In this document: positions 46,159-58,109 of the stretch, piece after piece
Numbering within the stretch: the first letter of the stretch is position 1
How the letters are laid out: each line of letters starts with the position of its first letter
Source of the DNA: Adiantum capillus-veneris
Taxonomy: Eukaryota > Streptophyta > Polypodiopsida > Polypodiales > Pteridaceae
Length of the DNA stretch: 64,000 nt
NCBI GenBank assembly: GCA_014529385.2
Contig: CM043960.1
Location: 73,941,410-74,005,409, forward strand
Direction: 5' to 3'
The notes under the pieces: generated by a model
What the model saw: only the letters and a program-made list of their open reading frames with translations
What the model was told of the DNA's origin: nothing
The model's database searches: none
Program-made: the position numbers and the translations under genes

Positions 46159-46162
46159 TTAA

Positions 46163-47045
46163 GACTCTTTTATTTTTGTATCATATGGCCCCAGGGAAAT
46201 AATCTATCCTCTATGCTATCAAAAAACCGTTTATGCTATTTGTTGGAATCATATGGCCCCAAGTCCATAGGGTGCTCTCTATGCTAGCAAGAAACCCTCC
46301 ATGCTATATGTTCGCACTCTATGGCACCAAGGACACAGGGTGTCCTCCATGATAGTAAGAAACCCTCTATGCTCTAAGTTTACACCCCATTTGACTATGT
46401 TGACACCCTATGGCCCTGGGGCCATAGGGTGCTCCCTAGGGCCACAAGGTACCCTTCAACCTAGGAAGAGACCCTTTATGCCCTAGTTTTGTTCTCTTTG
46501 GCCTCAGGGTCATAGGGTGCCTTCTATGCTAGTAGGATACATGATATGGTCTAGGTTTCCACTCTATTGCGTAGGTCTACAAGGTTTGCTCTATGAAGAA
46601 ACCATGTATACTATATGTTGGCAGTCTATGGCCCTAGGGATAGAAGGAAACCCTAGGGCTATAGATTGTCCTCTATGCTACTATCATATGGTCCAAGGGC
46701 TAGATAGTGACCAAGGTATCGTGTGTGTGAGAATTCTCTACTATATATACAGAAACCACTTTATGGCACTATGGCGCCCAAGGGAAACAAGGTGCTAATA
46801 AAAATCCCTCTATGCTCTATGTGAGCACCCTATGGTCCCAAGGCCATAGGGCGGTCTTTATGCTAGTAAAATTCCCTCTATGCACTATGTTTGTGTGTAT
46901 ACTTATAAGAATCCATTTATGCACTATGTTGGCGTCTTATGACCCTAGATCCATAAGATGTCCTCTATGGTAAAAGAGAAATTGTACATGGGATATGATG
47001 GCATCCTATGGTACTAGGGCCATTGGGTGTCCTCTATGCTAGCAA
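46163..47045. repeat. Palindrome-based repeat array, block 3b (unit 2)
   Basis: Duplicate of 41067-41885 of block 2, with the same type of units. Confidence 0.9.
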
Positions 47046-47062
47046 AATGTGTAAGTTAATAC

Positions 47063-47990
47063 TGCCATAAATATGCAACACGATATACAAAATTGAATCA
47101 TTATCATACATCATACATTTGGTGCTTTGCCACACAGTTGAATGGGTCTTTTCCTTCAAATATCATCATAACATTCACACATTTAAATCAAATTTGCAAG
47201 TACTTTAATTCACAAATGCATTGATCTGTTTTGGTGGATGGAAGGTCCGGCTCACCATGCACTTTGATTTACAAATTCTGAGGGGCACAATTATTTGTGA
47301 TGGATTCTCCTTATGGCATTGCACATGTTTTGGAACTTGCATTGCCTTCTACTTCCAATTTAAAAACATAAACAATGGCTATCCATTATACAATTATTTC
47401 TTTGCAATAAACCTTGATACAATGTTCTGATTGCTATATGACAAGCTAAAAAATTCTACTAGTCCTAGCTTCCCTCTATTGAAAAAAATTCAAGATATAA
47501 ATTCCAATTGTCTGCATCATCTAGAAGAGAAACAAAATCATAGTTTGGAACAAAATACTCGCACTTTATATCTTTGAATAAAATCTTGTAACAATCAAAG
47601 AACTAGATCTTCACATAATCCAAAGGACAAATGCTTCAATAATCATTTATACTCGATGTTTACTATCTAAGCAAATAATTGGCATTTACAACAAATGTTG
47701 AATATATGTTTAATCTAGTTAGTTGCAATACAAAGATAATTATTTCAAATGCTTACACTATCAATTCACAATAGAAGAACTTATACCCAACAAAAATGAT
47801 CATACATCAATTGTTCAAACTCTCATTTTGGAATTTTGAGGACTAAATACTTTTTAGTTTTTTCTAGATTATTTCATTCTCAATAGAATATTAAACCTTA
47901 ATTACAAGATAAGAAATATATGTCCCTAATGTATATGGACACAAGATATAAGGCCAACAAAAAATGTTCTTGAAACACTTAAAGATTCTT
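47063..47990. other. AT-rich spacer containing a third HAD gene fragment
   Basis: Mostly AT-rich sequence without genes. The part at 47219-47362 aligns with 39215-39345 of the HAD gene (shared TGGATGGAAGGT-like, CTCACCATGCACTT, GGATTCTCCTT and TTGCACATGTT blocks) and is a diverged third copy on the minus strand, broken by stops. Confidence 0.6.
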
Positions 47991-47994
47991 TAGG

Positions 47995-48640
47995 TGACCT
48001 AGAATAACCAACCTATGGTCTAAAGGCCATAGGGTGTCATGTGATGTTTTATAAGATGTGTCCATAAGAGCTAGGTGATTTGCATCCATTGGGTGTCATG
48101 TGATGTTTTATAAGATGTGCCCCTGTGGAGATTCTATGTAACCACCCTATGGCCCTAAGGCCTTAGGGTATCTCAAATGCTCTTGGATAACTTATGTTTC
48201 CTTCTAGAATAGCCCAAATACTCATGTGCCCGTTTAGAGACTTTATGTAATCTTTCTATATACATAAGATTGTAGGATAGCTGTGTTGACACCCTATGGC
48301 CTTAAGGCTTTAGACTAGCCCAAATGCTTAAGTTCCCTTTTAAAGAATCTATGTAATCACCCTATATCAGTAAGATTGTAGGGTAGCCAAATGCTTTTGG
48401 GGGATTCTATGTTGACACCCTATGGGCCTATGACTATAGAGTAACCTAGATGCTTATGTGTCCTTTTAAAGACTCGGTGTAATCACCCTACATCTGTAAG
48501 GTTGTAGGGTATCCCATTTTCTTTTGGGGGATTCTATGGCCCTAGGGCCATAGGGTGTCATGTCTACAAAGAACTCTATGATCCTCAAGTCTACAAAGAC
48601 CTCTATGATCCTCAAGTCATAGTGTGTTCTTCCCAAACCT
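47995..48640. repeat. Palindrome-based repeat array, block 4
   Basis: A more diverged block that includes the perfect 20-bp palindrome CTATGGCCCTAGGGCCATAG at 48534-48553. Units contain CACCCTATGGCC, TGTAATCACCCTA, TTGTAGGGTA and CTTTTGGGGGATTCTATG. Two direct copies of about 60 bases (CATAGTGTTCTTCCCAAACC type) follow near 48620-48740. Confidence 0.85.
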
Positions 48641-49002
48641 CATATGATCAATTAACTTTAAAGTATTACATAATATATATCATAGTGTATTCTTCCCAAA
48701 CCTCATATAATCAATTAACTTTAAAGTATTACATAATATATATCTTATGACTAGATATAAATGTAGAATTCTATTTACCAAAACATGTCCATATAATATC
48801 ATACACTTAAGTCTAATTCATTTATTGTGAAAAAACTCAAACTCACAAGTTCACATTTTTTCAAAGAAAATAAATTGAAAAAAATAACGAGCCAAACATC
48901 AATGTTTTTAACATCATGGGCATATTTGAGATGGGACAAATAAAATAAAATGACAACAATAATAATCTAAATATCAATAATGTAATATCATGGGTGGCTA
49001 GC

Positions 49003-51551
49003 TTAACCTGTTTCCTGTAGACTTTCTAGAATGGCCTCGGCACTTGCATCCAATGGTTCTTCAATTTCTTCTTCCTCTGAATCCTTGGCATTGACTTTCT
49101 CTGTGTTATCCACACCTGCCCACCTTCTAAGATCAAGGTCTTCTTCCACTATGGAATGGCAAAGATATTCCAATTGTGTCATTTGATCACTACTACATGC
49201 AACTGATATCACCTTTCTCTGTTGTTGTAGTGCCTCTTTAGTCCCATAGCCTAATGAGAAGATGTCTATCACTTGATCATCTTCTTTGAGACAGATGCAT
49301 TTGATTGCATGACATACAAAAAAGGATTTGGCCATGGTCACAACATCATACTCGTCGTCATTGATGCAGAGAGTATGCATTGGCACCAACAATGACTCTT
49401 TAACACTAGAGTAGTTGGTGTACTGCTCTCCTTGACTAAAAAATGCACAAACCCCAAAAATTACTTCGCAAATAGCACATGTTTGGATGGTCTCTGATCC
49501 CATTAAGGAGCTCAAAGGTAGAACATGCATTTCATACCATTTAGCTTTTTCAGAAATTGCCTTCTCTAGGGAAGCAGCATGTTGATACTTGACTAAGCTG
49601 GCAATTAAAAACTCTGATGGTTGATGTGCTACCCCACATACTCCATCAATTACTTTAACAAATTTGGGTAGCACTCCAACCCCTAGTGATCTTAGGAATT
49701 GGCTCTTTCTCCTTTTCTTTTTGTAGTAGGAGATTTAGCCATTGCGTACAACTCGTGAAGAGAAATTTGTAAATCTCATATGTAATGTTATAATGAGACT
49801 TACATTTATCCCATGAAGTAACTACTATTGCTGATGGATCTATCTCATTAAATGACATCAACATTTGAGTCTCAAAAACCATGGTCTTCTTTAAGACCGT
49901 TGCACGTGCAGTGAGGTCGAGCATGCCCGCTTGACGTGGTTGCTTCACTAAGCAGATCTTCTCATCTGCCAGCTCTTGTTGTAGTAGCTTGACATCATTA
50001 TCTTATAAAACAGCTAGGCATCTAAAGGTTTTTATGCTTGGTTGTCGCCCATGAGAAGTTGATGTCTGATGCTTCTCCAAAATGTGTATCCACTGATCAT
50101 AGATTTCATCATCGTACATGACCATGTGTGCTTCTTTGTTGGCAAATGATTTATGGTTGAACACGATGTTCGCCACATTTAAAAAGGCCTTCAAAATAAA
50201 TAAAATAAAATAAACTTTATTTCAAGACATATTTGTAACAAAAACAAGCATAGGGAAGTGGAACTTACATCCCAACCTGCTCGACTCGGATGACCGACAG
50301 GAACACTTGCCTTGGGTTTTGTTGGTTTAGAATATGCAAGCCATTGACTACGGCCATGCTTCAGGACCTCCACATAAGGCTGGTGTTTCATTGCTGTTAT
50401 TCTCTCCATGTTCTCCATTTTGGAAATGCAAACAATAATCTCTTTCGAGCGTCTACCACTATCCTTGCAGTTCTAAACTTGTAGAACTCTTTTCTCAAAG
50501 CATACTTAGTGCTGTTGTTACGCAAAAAAGCTCTAGCTGCTATGATGGAATGCTGACCAGCTAGACTCAAGTAGTGGTATGTTGATAGCTTGTCTCCATT
50601 CACTTCAGATGTTTGTAAAGGCATTTTTGTAATTGGGTTATACGGCATCAAGTCTGCTGCACTTGAGACTGGCCTAGAGTGCCCTGCAAATTGCTTCAAG
50701 AGATATTTCACATATACATCTGACAATGGTCTGCATATATAGCTATCTGGTGGAAGGTTGCATTGCTCAACTGGGATCAATTGGTTAAATTGTACACCAA
50801 ATTTAAAATAGTGGTCAATTCCGATGTATCCATCTAGCCCACTCTTAGAAGTTTTGGCAACTTCTTTATCAAGATCTTTTTCTTTGGGCTGTATAATAGA
50901 GTTCAACACAGCTAAGGATGCTGAGTCCACAACCACTGCCACTAAGGGGGTTCCAAATGCTAGGGTTGCAAGTCCACTAGAATCTCCTGCTTCTTGAGTC
51001 TGTAAGGGTATAACTGAAAGATTTTCTTCGGCCACATTTCCACTATTTTCTCCAAGTGAGGGAGTCTGACTCTCCTTGAGCGTCTTAGATTGATTTTTTG
51101 TACCTGTGTCTTCATTCTTTCGCTTCTTATTCTTCTTTGTGCTGATCAATTTACCTAAATATTGATTGAATTTCTTAAAGCCCTCAATATATAAGTCTAT
51201 AAAGTTCTCACTTGGAGTGTCGTCTTGAAGCTCCACCCACCCTGCTTTTGTCATTGTCACTCCTTCATAATCAACCTTCACCAATTTTTGAGCAAAGGCC
51301 ACAGGCTCCAACAAGTAGGAGTCACCATTGAGTAGTTTTACTCCAAGGCATGGAGACATTTCAAGATCTGAACAATCTTTCTTTATCTCTTTGACAATAC
51401 CACAGTCCTTGACGGGAAATTGCTCTTTATCTTGAAAGAACAAGTGGACTTTCTCATCACTTCCACCATTTGGTAAGTGAAAATCTAGATACCAAGAACT
51501 TCGTGTTGAGCCTGATGCATCAACTGACTTTGACTTTCTCTTCTGAGACAT
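49003..51551 (-). pseudogene. ParB-fold-like domain protein, one intron, two breaks
   Basis: ATG at 51551 follows a TTTTTACAG acceptor. Exon 1 encodes a Lys/Ser-rich start, a basic NLS-like KKNKKRKN stretch, then ICRPLSDVYVKYLLKQF, SSAADLMPYNPITKM and YHYLSLAGQHSIIAARAFL. The last matches the G-x-H-R-x-x-A-A box of ParB/sulfiredoxin-fold proteins with Ser for Arg. An 80-bp intron (GTAAGT at 50268, AAG end at 50189) is spliced in phase. Exon 2 has one stop (TAA 50003-50005) and a frameshift near 49670, after which coding continues to an acidic tail ending at 49003. The cellular role is unknown; it may belong to a transposon with the DUF7869-like gene. Confidence 0.55.
50189..50268 (-). other. 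Intron of the ParB-like gene
   Basis: On the minus strand the intron begins GTAAGTTCC and ends TATTTTGAAG, 80 bases. Joining the flanks keeps the frame open (Asp then Ala). It is AT-rich, as plant introns are. Confidence 0.75.
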
Positions 51552-51599
51552 TTTCTGTAAAAAGAATGACATATATTTAGACAAGATGGATATTATTAC

Positions 51600-54500
51600 A
51601 TCCATATGGACCTAGGGCCATAGAGTCACCTCTATGTTAAACCATGTGGTCCTAGTTTCAAAGGGTGACAACAAAATGGTTCTACAAGTGTACCTAGGCC
51701 ACTCTATGGTAGTGTGATCACATGTTCCCTTATGACATTAGAGGACCCTCAAATAAGTATCCCTTGAATGGCCTAAATACCCCTTTAGAGCCTCTACACC
51801 AACACCATATGGCATCATGTGGCCTGAAGGCCATAGGGTCCCCTGCATGCTAGTAAGAACCTCTCTATGCTCGACATTGGCATCCTATGGCCCCAAGGTC
51901 ACAAGGTGGCCACAATGTTTTAAAGAAACGCTTCATGAGGGTTTTCTGGTAACCTATGACCCCAGGGCCATATGGTGCTCTCCATGCAAGTGAAAACCAC
52001 TATTTGCTCTATATTGAGGAGACCTTGTGGGATGAAGTCCATAGGGTCCAGTCTATGCTATTAAGAACCTCTGTTTACTCTATAATGGCACCCTGTGGCC
52101 TGAAGGTCATAGGGTTCCCTCTATGCTACTAAGAATCTCTTTGTGCTCTATGCTCTATCGTCTATGCTCTATGATCTATATTGACTTCCTATGGATCCAA
52201 GACCACAAGGTGCCCTCATCATTTCCAAAAACACCTCATTGTTTTGCTATGGCCCTAGGGCCATAGCTCTCTATGCCGATATAAAGCACCATGCTCTATA
52301 TTAGCTCCCTAAGGCCTGAAGGCCATATGCGAATGAAAAATACTATTCTCTCTATATTGAGAAGACCTTGTGGGGGCTGAAGGCCATAGGAACCCTTCTA
52401 TGATGGATTTTTGACACCCAATCCCCGTAGGTCAGGATGTTCTATATGCTAGTAAAAACACTATTTTCTCGATATTGGCACCATGTGACTTGAAATCCAT
52501 ATGGTCCCCTATATTCTAGTAAGATCCTCTCCATGCTCTATATTGGCACCCTTTGGCCTGAAGGCCATAGGGTCCGATCTTTGCTAGTAAGAACCAATCT
52601 ATGATCTATATTGGCACCCTATGGCCTGAAGACCATAGGGTCCCCTGTATGCTAGTAAGAACCTCTCTATGCTCTACACAGCCGATGACCCCAAGGCCAC
52701 AAGTTGCCCTCTATGTTTTGAAGAAACCCATCAAGAGGGTTTTTTGGAAACCTATGGACCCATGGCCATAGGGTGCTCTCTATGCCATTGAAAAACCCTC
52801 ATTGTTTTGGTACCCTATGGCCCCAAGTATAAAGCACTATTTGGTCTCTCTATGCTAGTAAGAACTGATCTTTGTTCTATATTGGCACCCTTTGTCCTGA
52901 AGGCCATAGGGTCCACTCTGTACTAGTAAGAACCAATCTATTCTCTATATTGGCACCCTAATTCAGACCATAGGGTCCCCTTTATGTTAGTAAGAACCTC
53001 TCTATGCTCTACGCATACTATGACCCCAAGGGCACAAGGTGCCCTCTATTTTTTGAAGAAACCCTTCATGATGGTTTTTTGGCAACCTATGGACCCAGGG
53101 CCATAGGGTTCTCTCTATGCTAGTAAAAATGCTATTTGCTCTATATTGAGGAGACTTTGTGGGTTGAAGGCCATAGGTTCCCCTCTATGCTAGTGAGAAC
53201 CTCTGTTTTCTCTATGTTGACACCCTGTGGCCTGAAGGCCATAGGGTTCCTTGTATGCTAGTAAGAAGCTCTCTATGCTCTATGCTCTATGCTCTATGCT
53301 CTATATTGAAATCCTATGGCCCCAAGGCCACAAGGTTCCCTCATTGTTTCGAAAAAACCCTCAATGTTGTTTTGGCACCCTATGGCCACATGTATAAAGC
53401 ACTATTTGGTCTCTCTATGTTAGTAAGAACCGATCTATGCTCTATATTGATACCCTATGGCCTGAAGTCCATAGGGTCCCCACTATGCTAGTAAGTAAAT
53501 CTCTATGTTCTACACATCCTATATGTTTTGAAGAAACCCTTCTGAGGGTTTTTTGGCAGCCTATGGACCTAGGGCCATAGGATTCTCTTTATGCCATTGA
53601 GGAGACCTTGTGGGCTGAAGGCCATAGGGTACCCTCTATGCTAGTAAGAACCTCTGTTTTCTATATGTTGACACCCTGTGGCCTGAAGGCCATAGGGTTC
53701 CCTCTATGATAGTAAGAAGCTCTCTATGCTTTGTGCTCTATATTGACATCCTATGGCCCCAAGGCCACAAGGTGCCCTCATAGTTTGGTAAAAACCCTCA
53801 TTGTTTTGGCACATTATGCTCCCAGGTATAAAGCACTATTTGGTCTCTCTATGCTAGCAAGAACCGATCTATGCTCTATATTGGGACCCTATGGCATTCA
53901 GGCCATAGGGTTCTATGTATGCTAGTAAGAACCTCTCTATGCTCTACACATCTTATGACCCTAAGGGCACAAGGTGCCTTGTATGTTTTAAAGAAACCCT
54001 TCATGAGGGTTTTTTTGGCAACCTATGGACCCGCGGCCATAGGGTTCTCTCTATGCCAATAAAAAACACTATTGCTCTATATTGATGAGACCTTGTGGGC
54101 TGAAGGCCATAGGGTCCCCTCTATGCTAGAACCTCTGTTATCTCCAAAAGAAACATAAGGAACCCTGTGATCCTATGTCCGTAGGGCCATATGTTCATTT
54201 TGGAGATCCTATGGCTCGAGGACCATAGGATCTCCAAAAGGAACATAGGGAACCCTATGGCCCTTGAGATTGTACATTCCCACACTATGGCCCTTGGGCC
54301 ACAAGGTCTCCAATAGGTCACCCTTTGATCCTATGGCCCTAGGTTATTTATGTTGCTTTTGGAGATTCTATGGCCCTAGTGCCACCCTATCTCCAAAAGG
54401 AACATAGGGAACCCTATGGCCCTTGAGATTGTACATTGCCACCCTAAGGCCCTTGGGCCAGAAGGTTTCTAGATCGGACATAGAGTTCCATGTGATCCTA

Positions 54501-54740
54501 TGGACATAGTGCCATATATATGTTTTGGAGATCCTATGGCCCTATGGCCATAGGATCTTCAATAGGAACATAGGGAACCCTATGACCCTTGAGATTGTAC
54601 ATTGGCACCCTATGGCCAAATGGGACATTGGTCACCCTATAGTACGATGTGAGAGCACCCTATGGCCATAAGGCCATAGGGTGCCTTAGGGACATATGTT
54701 ACTCTTTAGTATGAGGTGAAACCCTATGTAGCCACACCCT
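51600..54740. repeat. Palindrome-based repeat array, block 5
   Basis: The longest block, about 3.1 kb. Its main unit has CACCCTATGGCCTGAAGGCCATAGGGTCCCC, split here as CACCCTATGGCC, TGAAGGCCATAGGG and then CTCTATGCTAGTAAGAACCTC and CTCTATATTGG. From about 54120 a variant with CAAAAGGAACATAGGGAACC and TTGAGATTGTACATTG takes over. It lies between the ParB-like gene's first coding exon and the non-repetitive segment at 54.8 kb, so probably within its first intron. Confidence 0.9.
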
Positions 54741-54779
54741 GTCTGCCCTTCTAAAGATTCGATGTCTAATTTTATTTTA

Positions 54780-55850
54780 GTGGACTACAAATGAATTTAA
54801 AGAAACTATATTACACCATATCTTACAAACACATATAGTGTACACTTTCTTTCCCACCTTTTTGCCTCTCTTTTTTTCCCATCCTCCTACAATTGAACCC
54901 TAACCCATCCTCATACAACAACGCGCTCTACTCGTCCTCTTACAACGTGTGCCCAACTCCCCAAAACCCAATTACAGGTATCCATAGTTTCAGCATTTTC
55001 TGTAGTTATTGTCTTTTGTATTTACAGGTTTATAATTTTTTTTTGTAATTAGAGATTTTTGCAGTTAGAGTTTTACAATTTTACAGTATTAGGTCACTTA
55101 TGAGGAGTTTTTTGTTTTACAGATTTAGGTCCCTAATAAGAGTTTTTCGTTTTACAAATTTAGGTCCCTAATTAGTGTCTTCTGTTTTATATTTTTAGGT
55201 CTCTAATTAGAGTACTCTGTATTATAGTTTTAGATCTCTAATTAGAGATTTTTCTGTTTTATAGTTCTACGGTCTACAGTTTTACAGTTTTAGAGATGTA
55301 AGTAATGATTTTTGTTTATTGTTTTGAAGAGAGGTGATTCACAACTTAGCTAAAACGTAATTAGATTAAGAACAGTTAAAACCGAATTAAGCAAAAAGAT
55401 TAGGGTTTCTACAGGTTACCTCTGAGTAAATCTATGTTTGATGAAAACCGCGGTTGCAGTAGTAGCAAGCAGTCACTTAGGTGTGTTGAGGCCGCGACGA
55501 TGATGGTAACAGATGTGTGTTTGGGAGGTCATGACAGCAATCCTTCTGTTGAAGGTTGTGGCGCTAGCTTCGCGTAGATCTGTGTGCGCTTCGTAACGAT
55601 GGCATAGAATTGTATGCGTAGGGAGAGAGGGAGAGAGAGACAGAGAAAGACAAGGTCTGTGTAGGTTTTAAGTAAGAGACGAGAGAGATAAAGAGAGCGA
55701 TAGCGCGGAAAAAAATATGGTAGAGAGAGAAAGAGAGAGATAAGGTTAGTTAGGTTAGGTTAGAATTTCAAAATTCGAATTTTGAATGTAGGGGTTGTTC
55801 TCATGGGTTTGCAGTCGAGATTACTAGAGTTCTAGGCTTTGTGCGAAAAT
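54780..55850. promoter_or_regulatory. Non-repetitive segment, candidate divergent promoter and 5' exons
   Basis: This is the only stretch between 51.6 and 58.1 kb free of array units. It contains CpG-containing sequence at 55440-55620, a purine tract (GAGAGAGGGAGAGAGAGA type) at 55620-55740, a CT-rich stretch near 54840-54900 and two splice-donor-like sites: ATTACAG followed by GTATCC near 54977 (plus) and CTCAGAG followed by GTAACC near 55430 (minus). Both coding regions outside start right after splice acceptors, so untranslated 5' exons here are plausible. No TATA box was decided. Confidence 0.35.
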
Positions 55851-56214
55851 GAGACATAGCTCGTCGGCTCCGAAACTGAAAGAGCAAAAAAAAAAAAAAA
55901 AGTTGGTGCAAGACTTTATCAATGTCCATATCTTTGTAGTACGAGTGGAACGACACCCATGAAGCGAAATTTGACTCCAGAATCAAAATCTGCATAGTAA
56001 AAAATACACTTAAAATAGCTAAATTTTAAAAAAATTATCCCTAAAATTGTGCGCTATTTTTTTGTCCGCCGATATCAATAAGTGTATTTGAAAACCCATT
56101 ATGAAAAAGTTTGTCATAGCGTAATTTTTTTTAAAATTATTTTTTTGATTATTTTTTTAATTTATGCCACTTGCGGGTATCCCTTAAATAGCCGAAATTA
56201 TTATGAAGACACTT

Positions 56215-57990
56215 CAGCCACCCCTGGGCTCCCTGGGCTCACACCATAGGACGCAATGTTGGAGGTGAAGGATCAAATCATGCACTCAGTTCCATTTGAA
56301 AATCCTATGTCCTAGGGTTTTCTTCTTCTATCTTGTGAGATCCTTGTGGCCCTACCGTGGCAATGTGAAAGCTTGTGGACCTAGGGCCATAGGGTGGCAA
56401 TGTATAAGCTCAAGAGCCATAAGTTTCTCTATATTCCATTTGGAAATCCTATGGCCCTAGGGTTTAGGGGCCACAATGGATAAGCTCCAATACATAGCCC
56501 TATGTTCGAGTTGGAGATCCTATGGCCCTAGGTCTACAACAATGTATAAGCTCAAGAGCCATACGTTGCCCTACTTTCTACTTGGAGATCCTATGGCCCT
56601 AGGGTCATGGGGTGGCAATATGTAAGCTCAAGGGCCATAGGGTGCCACATGTCCCATATGGAGATCCTACGGCCCTAGGGCCATGGGGTGGCAATGTATA
56701 AGCTCAATGGCCATACATTGCCTATGTTCCATTCGAAAATCCTATGGACCTAGGGTAATGGGGTGGCAATGTATAAGCTCAAGGTCCATACATTGCGTAT
56801 GTTCCATTTGGAAATCATATGGCCCTAGGGTAATGGGGTGGCAATGTATAAGCTCAAGGTCCATAGGGTGCCACATGTCCCATATAGAGATCCTATGGCC
56901 CTAGGCCCATGGGGCTGCATTGATATCTTGGCCACCCTTGAACCCGCACCCTTGAGCTTAGGCGCCTTAGGTTCTCTTATTGTATGTTGTGAGATCTTGT
57001 GGCCCTAGGGCCATAGGGTGGCAATGTATAAGCTCAAGGGCCATATATTGTCTATGTTTTATTTGGAAATCCTATGGCCCTAGGTTCATGGGGTGGCAAT
57101 GTTTAAGCTCAAGGGCCATAGGGTGCCACATGTTCCATATAGAGATCCTATGGCCCTAGGGCCATGGGGCTGCATTGATATCTTGGCCACCTTTGACATC
57201 TTGTCCATATGTTGTCTTTTTGTATGTTTTGAAGTCTTGTGGCCCTAGGGCCATAGGGTGTCAATGCTCACACCCTTGGGCTTAGGGCCATAGGTTGTCT
57301 TTTTGTATGTTTTGAAGTCTTGTGGCCCTAGGGCCATAGGGTGTCAATGCTCACACGCTTGGGCTTAGGGCCATAGGTTGTCTTTTTGTATGTTTTGAAG
57401 TCTTGTGGCCCTAGGTCCATAGGGTGTCAATGTATAAGCTCAAGGGCCATACGTTGCCCTATGTTCCATTTGGAAATCCTATAGCCCTAGGGTCATGGGG
57501 TTGCAATGTATAAGCTCAAGGGCCATACATTGTCGTATGTTTCATATGCCGATCCTATGGCCCTAGGGTCATGGGGTTGGAATGTATAAGCTCAAGGGCC
57601 ATACATTGCTATATGTTTCGTTTGGAGATCTTATGGCCCTAGGGTCATGGGGTGCCATAGGATGAATATATACTTGACATGAAACTTCCTATGTCCCTAA
57701 GGCCATAGGATGTATATATACTTGACATGAAACTCCGTGAGGTGATCTTGAGGACAACCCTATGGCCTTCATGCCTTAGGGAGCTAATATAGAGAAAATA
57801 TGCTTTATACCGGCATAGAGAGCTATGGACCTGGGGCCATAGAAAAACAATGAGGGTTTTTTGGAAACAATGAGGGCGCCTTGTGGTCTAGGGGCCATAG
57901 GAAGTCAATATAGATCATAGATCATAGACGATAGAGCATAGAGCACAAAGATATTCTTAGTAGCATAGAGGGAACCCTATGACCTTCAGG
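56215..57990. repeat. Palindrome-based repeat array, block 6
   Basis: Units of about 72-80 bases with a different spacer: ATCCTATGGCCCTAGGGTCA, TGGGGTGGCAATGTATAAGC, TCAAGGGCCATACATTGCC and TATGTTCCATTTGGA. Near 57180-57400 three near-identical copies of a ~74-base unit (TTGTCTTTTTGTATG) occur, so recent duplication has taken place. A short direct repeat with TATATACTTGACATGAAAC lies at 57665-57745. Confidence 0.9.
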
Positions 57991-58109
57991 CCACAGGGTG
58001 CTTCTCATGAAACACCCACATACATACTTGTTATGCTTTATGCTACGTAAATCAATATACTCTGCAAGCGGTTTGTTTAACAATTATTCTTGCAAATCTT
58101 CTTGCAGGT

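Larger units (their letters stand above)
41935..47062. repeat. Tandem segmental duplication, unit 2, with two transposon insertions
   Basis: The unit starts CTTCTACTTCCATTATGGTG near 41935, corresponding to 39338, and ends GTGTAAGTTAATACT near 47062. It is longer than unit 1 because of insertions at 42071-43410 and 44835-46158. The HAD coding fragment 41935-42055 (minus strand) and its continuation at 43411-43630 are the same exon, split by the first insertion. This copy has CGA at 43427-43429 where unit 1 has the stop TGA. Confidence 0.85.

Noticed and set aside
49405-49420. TTAACACTAG inside the ParB-like gene, resembling a TTAA-element terminus
   Set aside because: Only ten bases match, the sequence is part of an open coding stretch, and no subterminal homology follows.
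51600-54740. CRISPR-like regular spacing of a palindromic repeat
   Set aside because: The units and spacers are both repetitive and degenerate, no leader or cas genes exist, and the surroundings are eukaryotic.
39985-57990. Many open frames of 60-95 codons with repeated GHRVPSM-like phrases
   Set aside because: They are translations of the palindromic array in one frame. They have no consistent start, no domain, and repeat with the DNA period.
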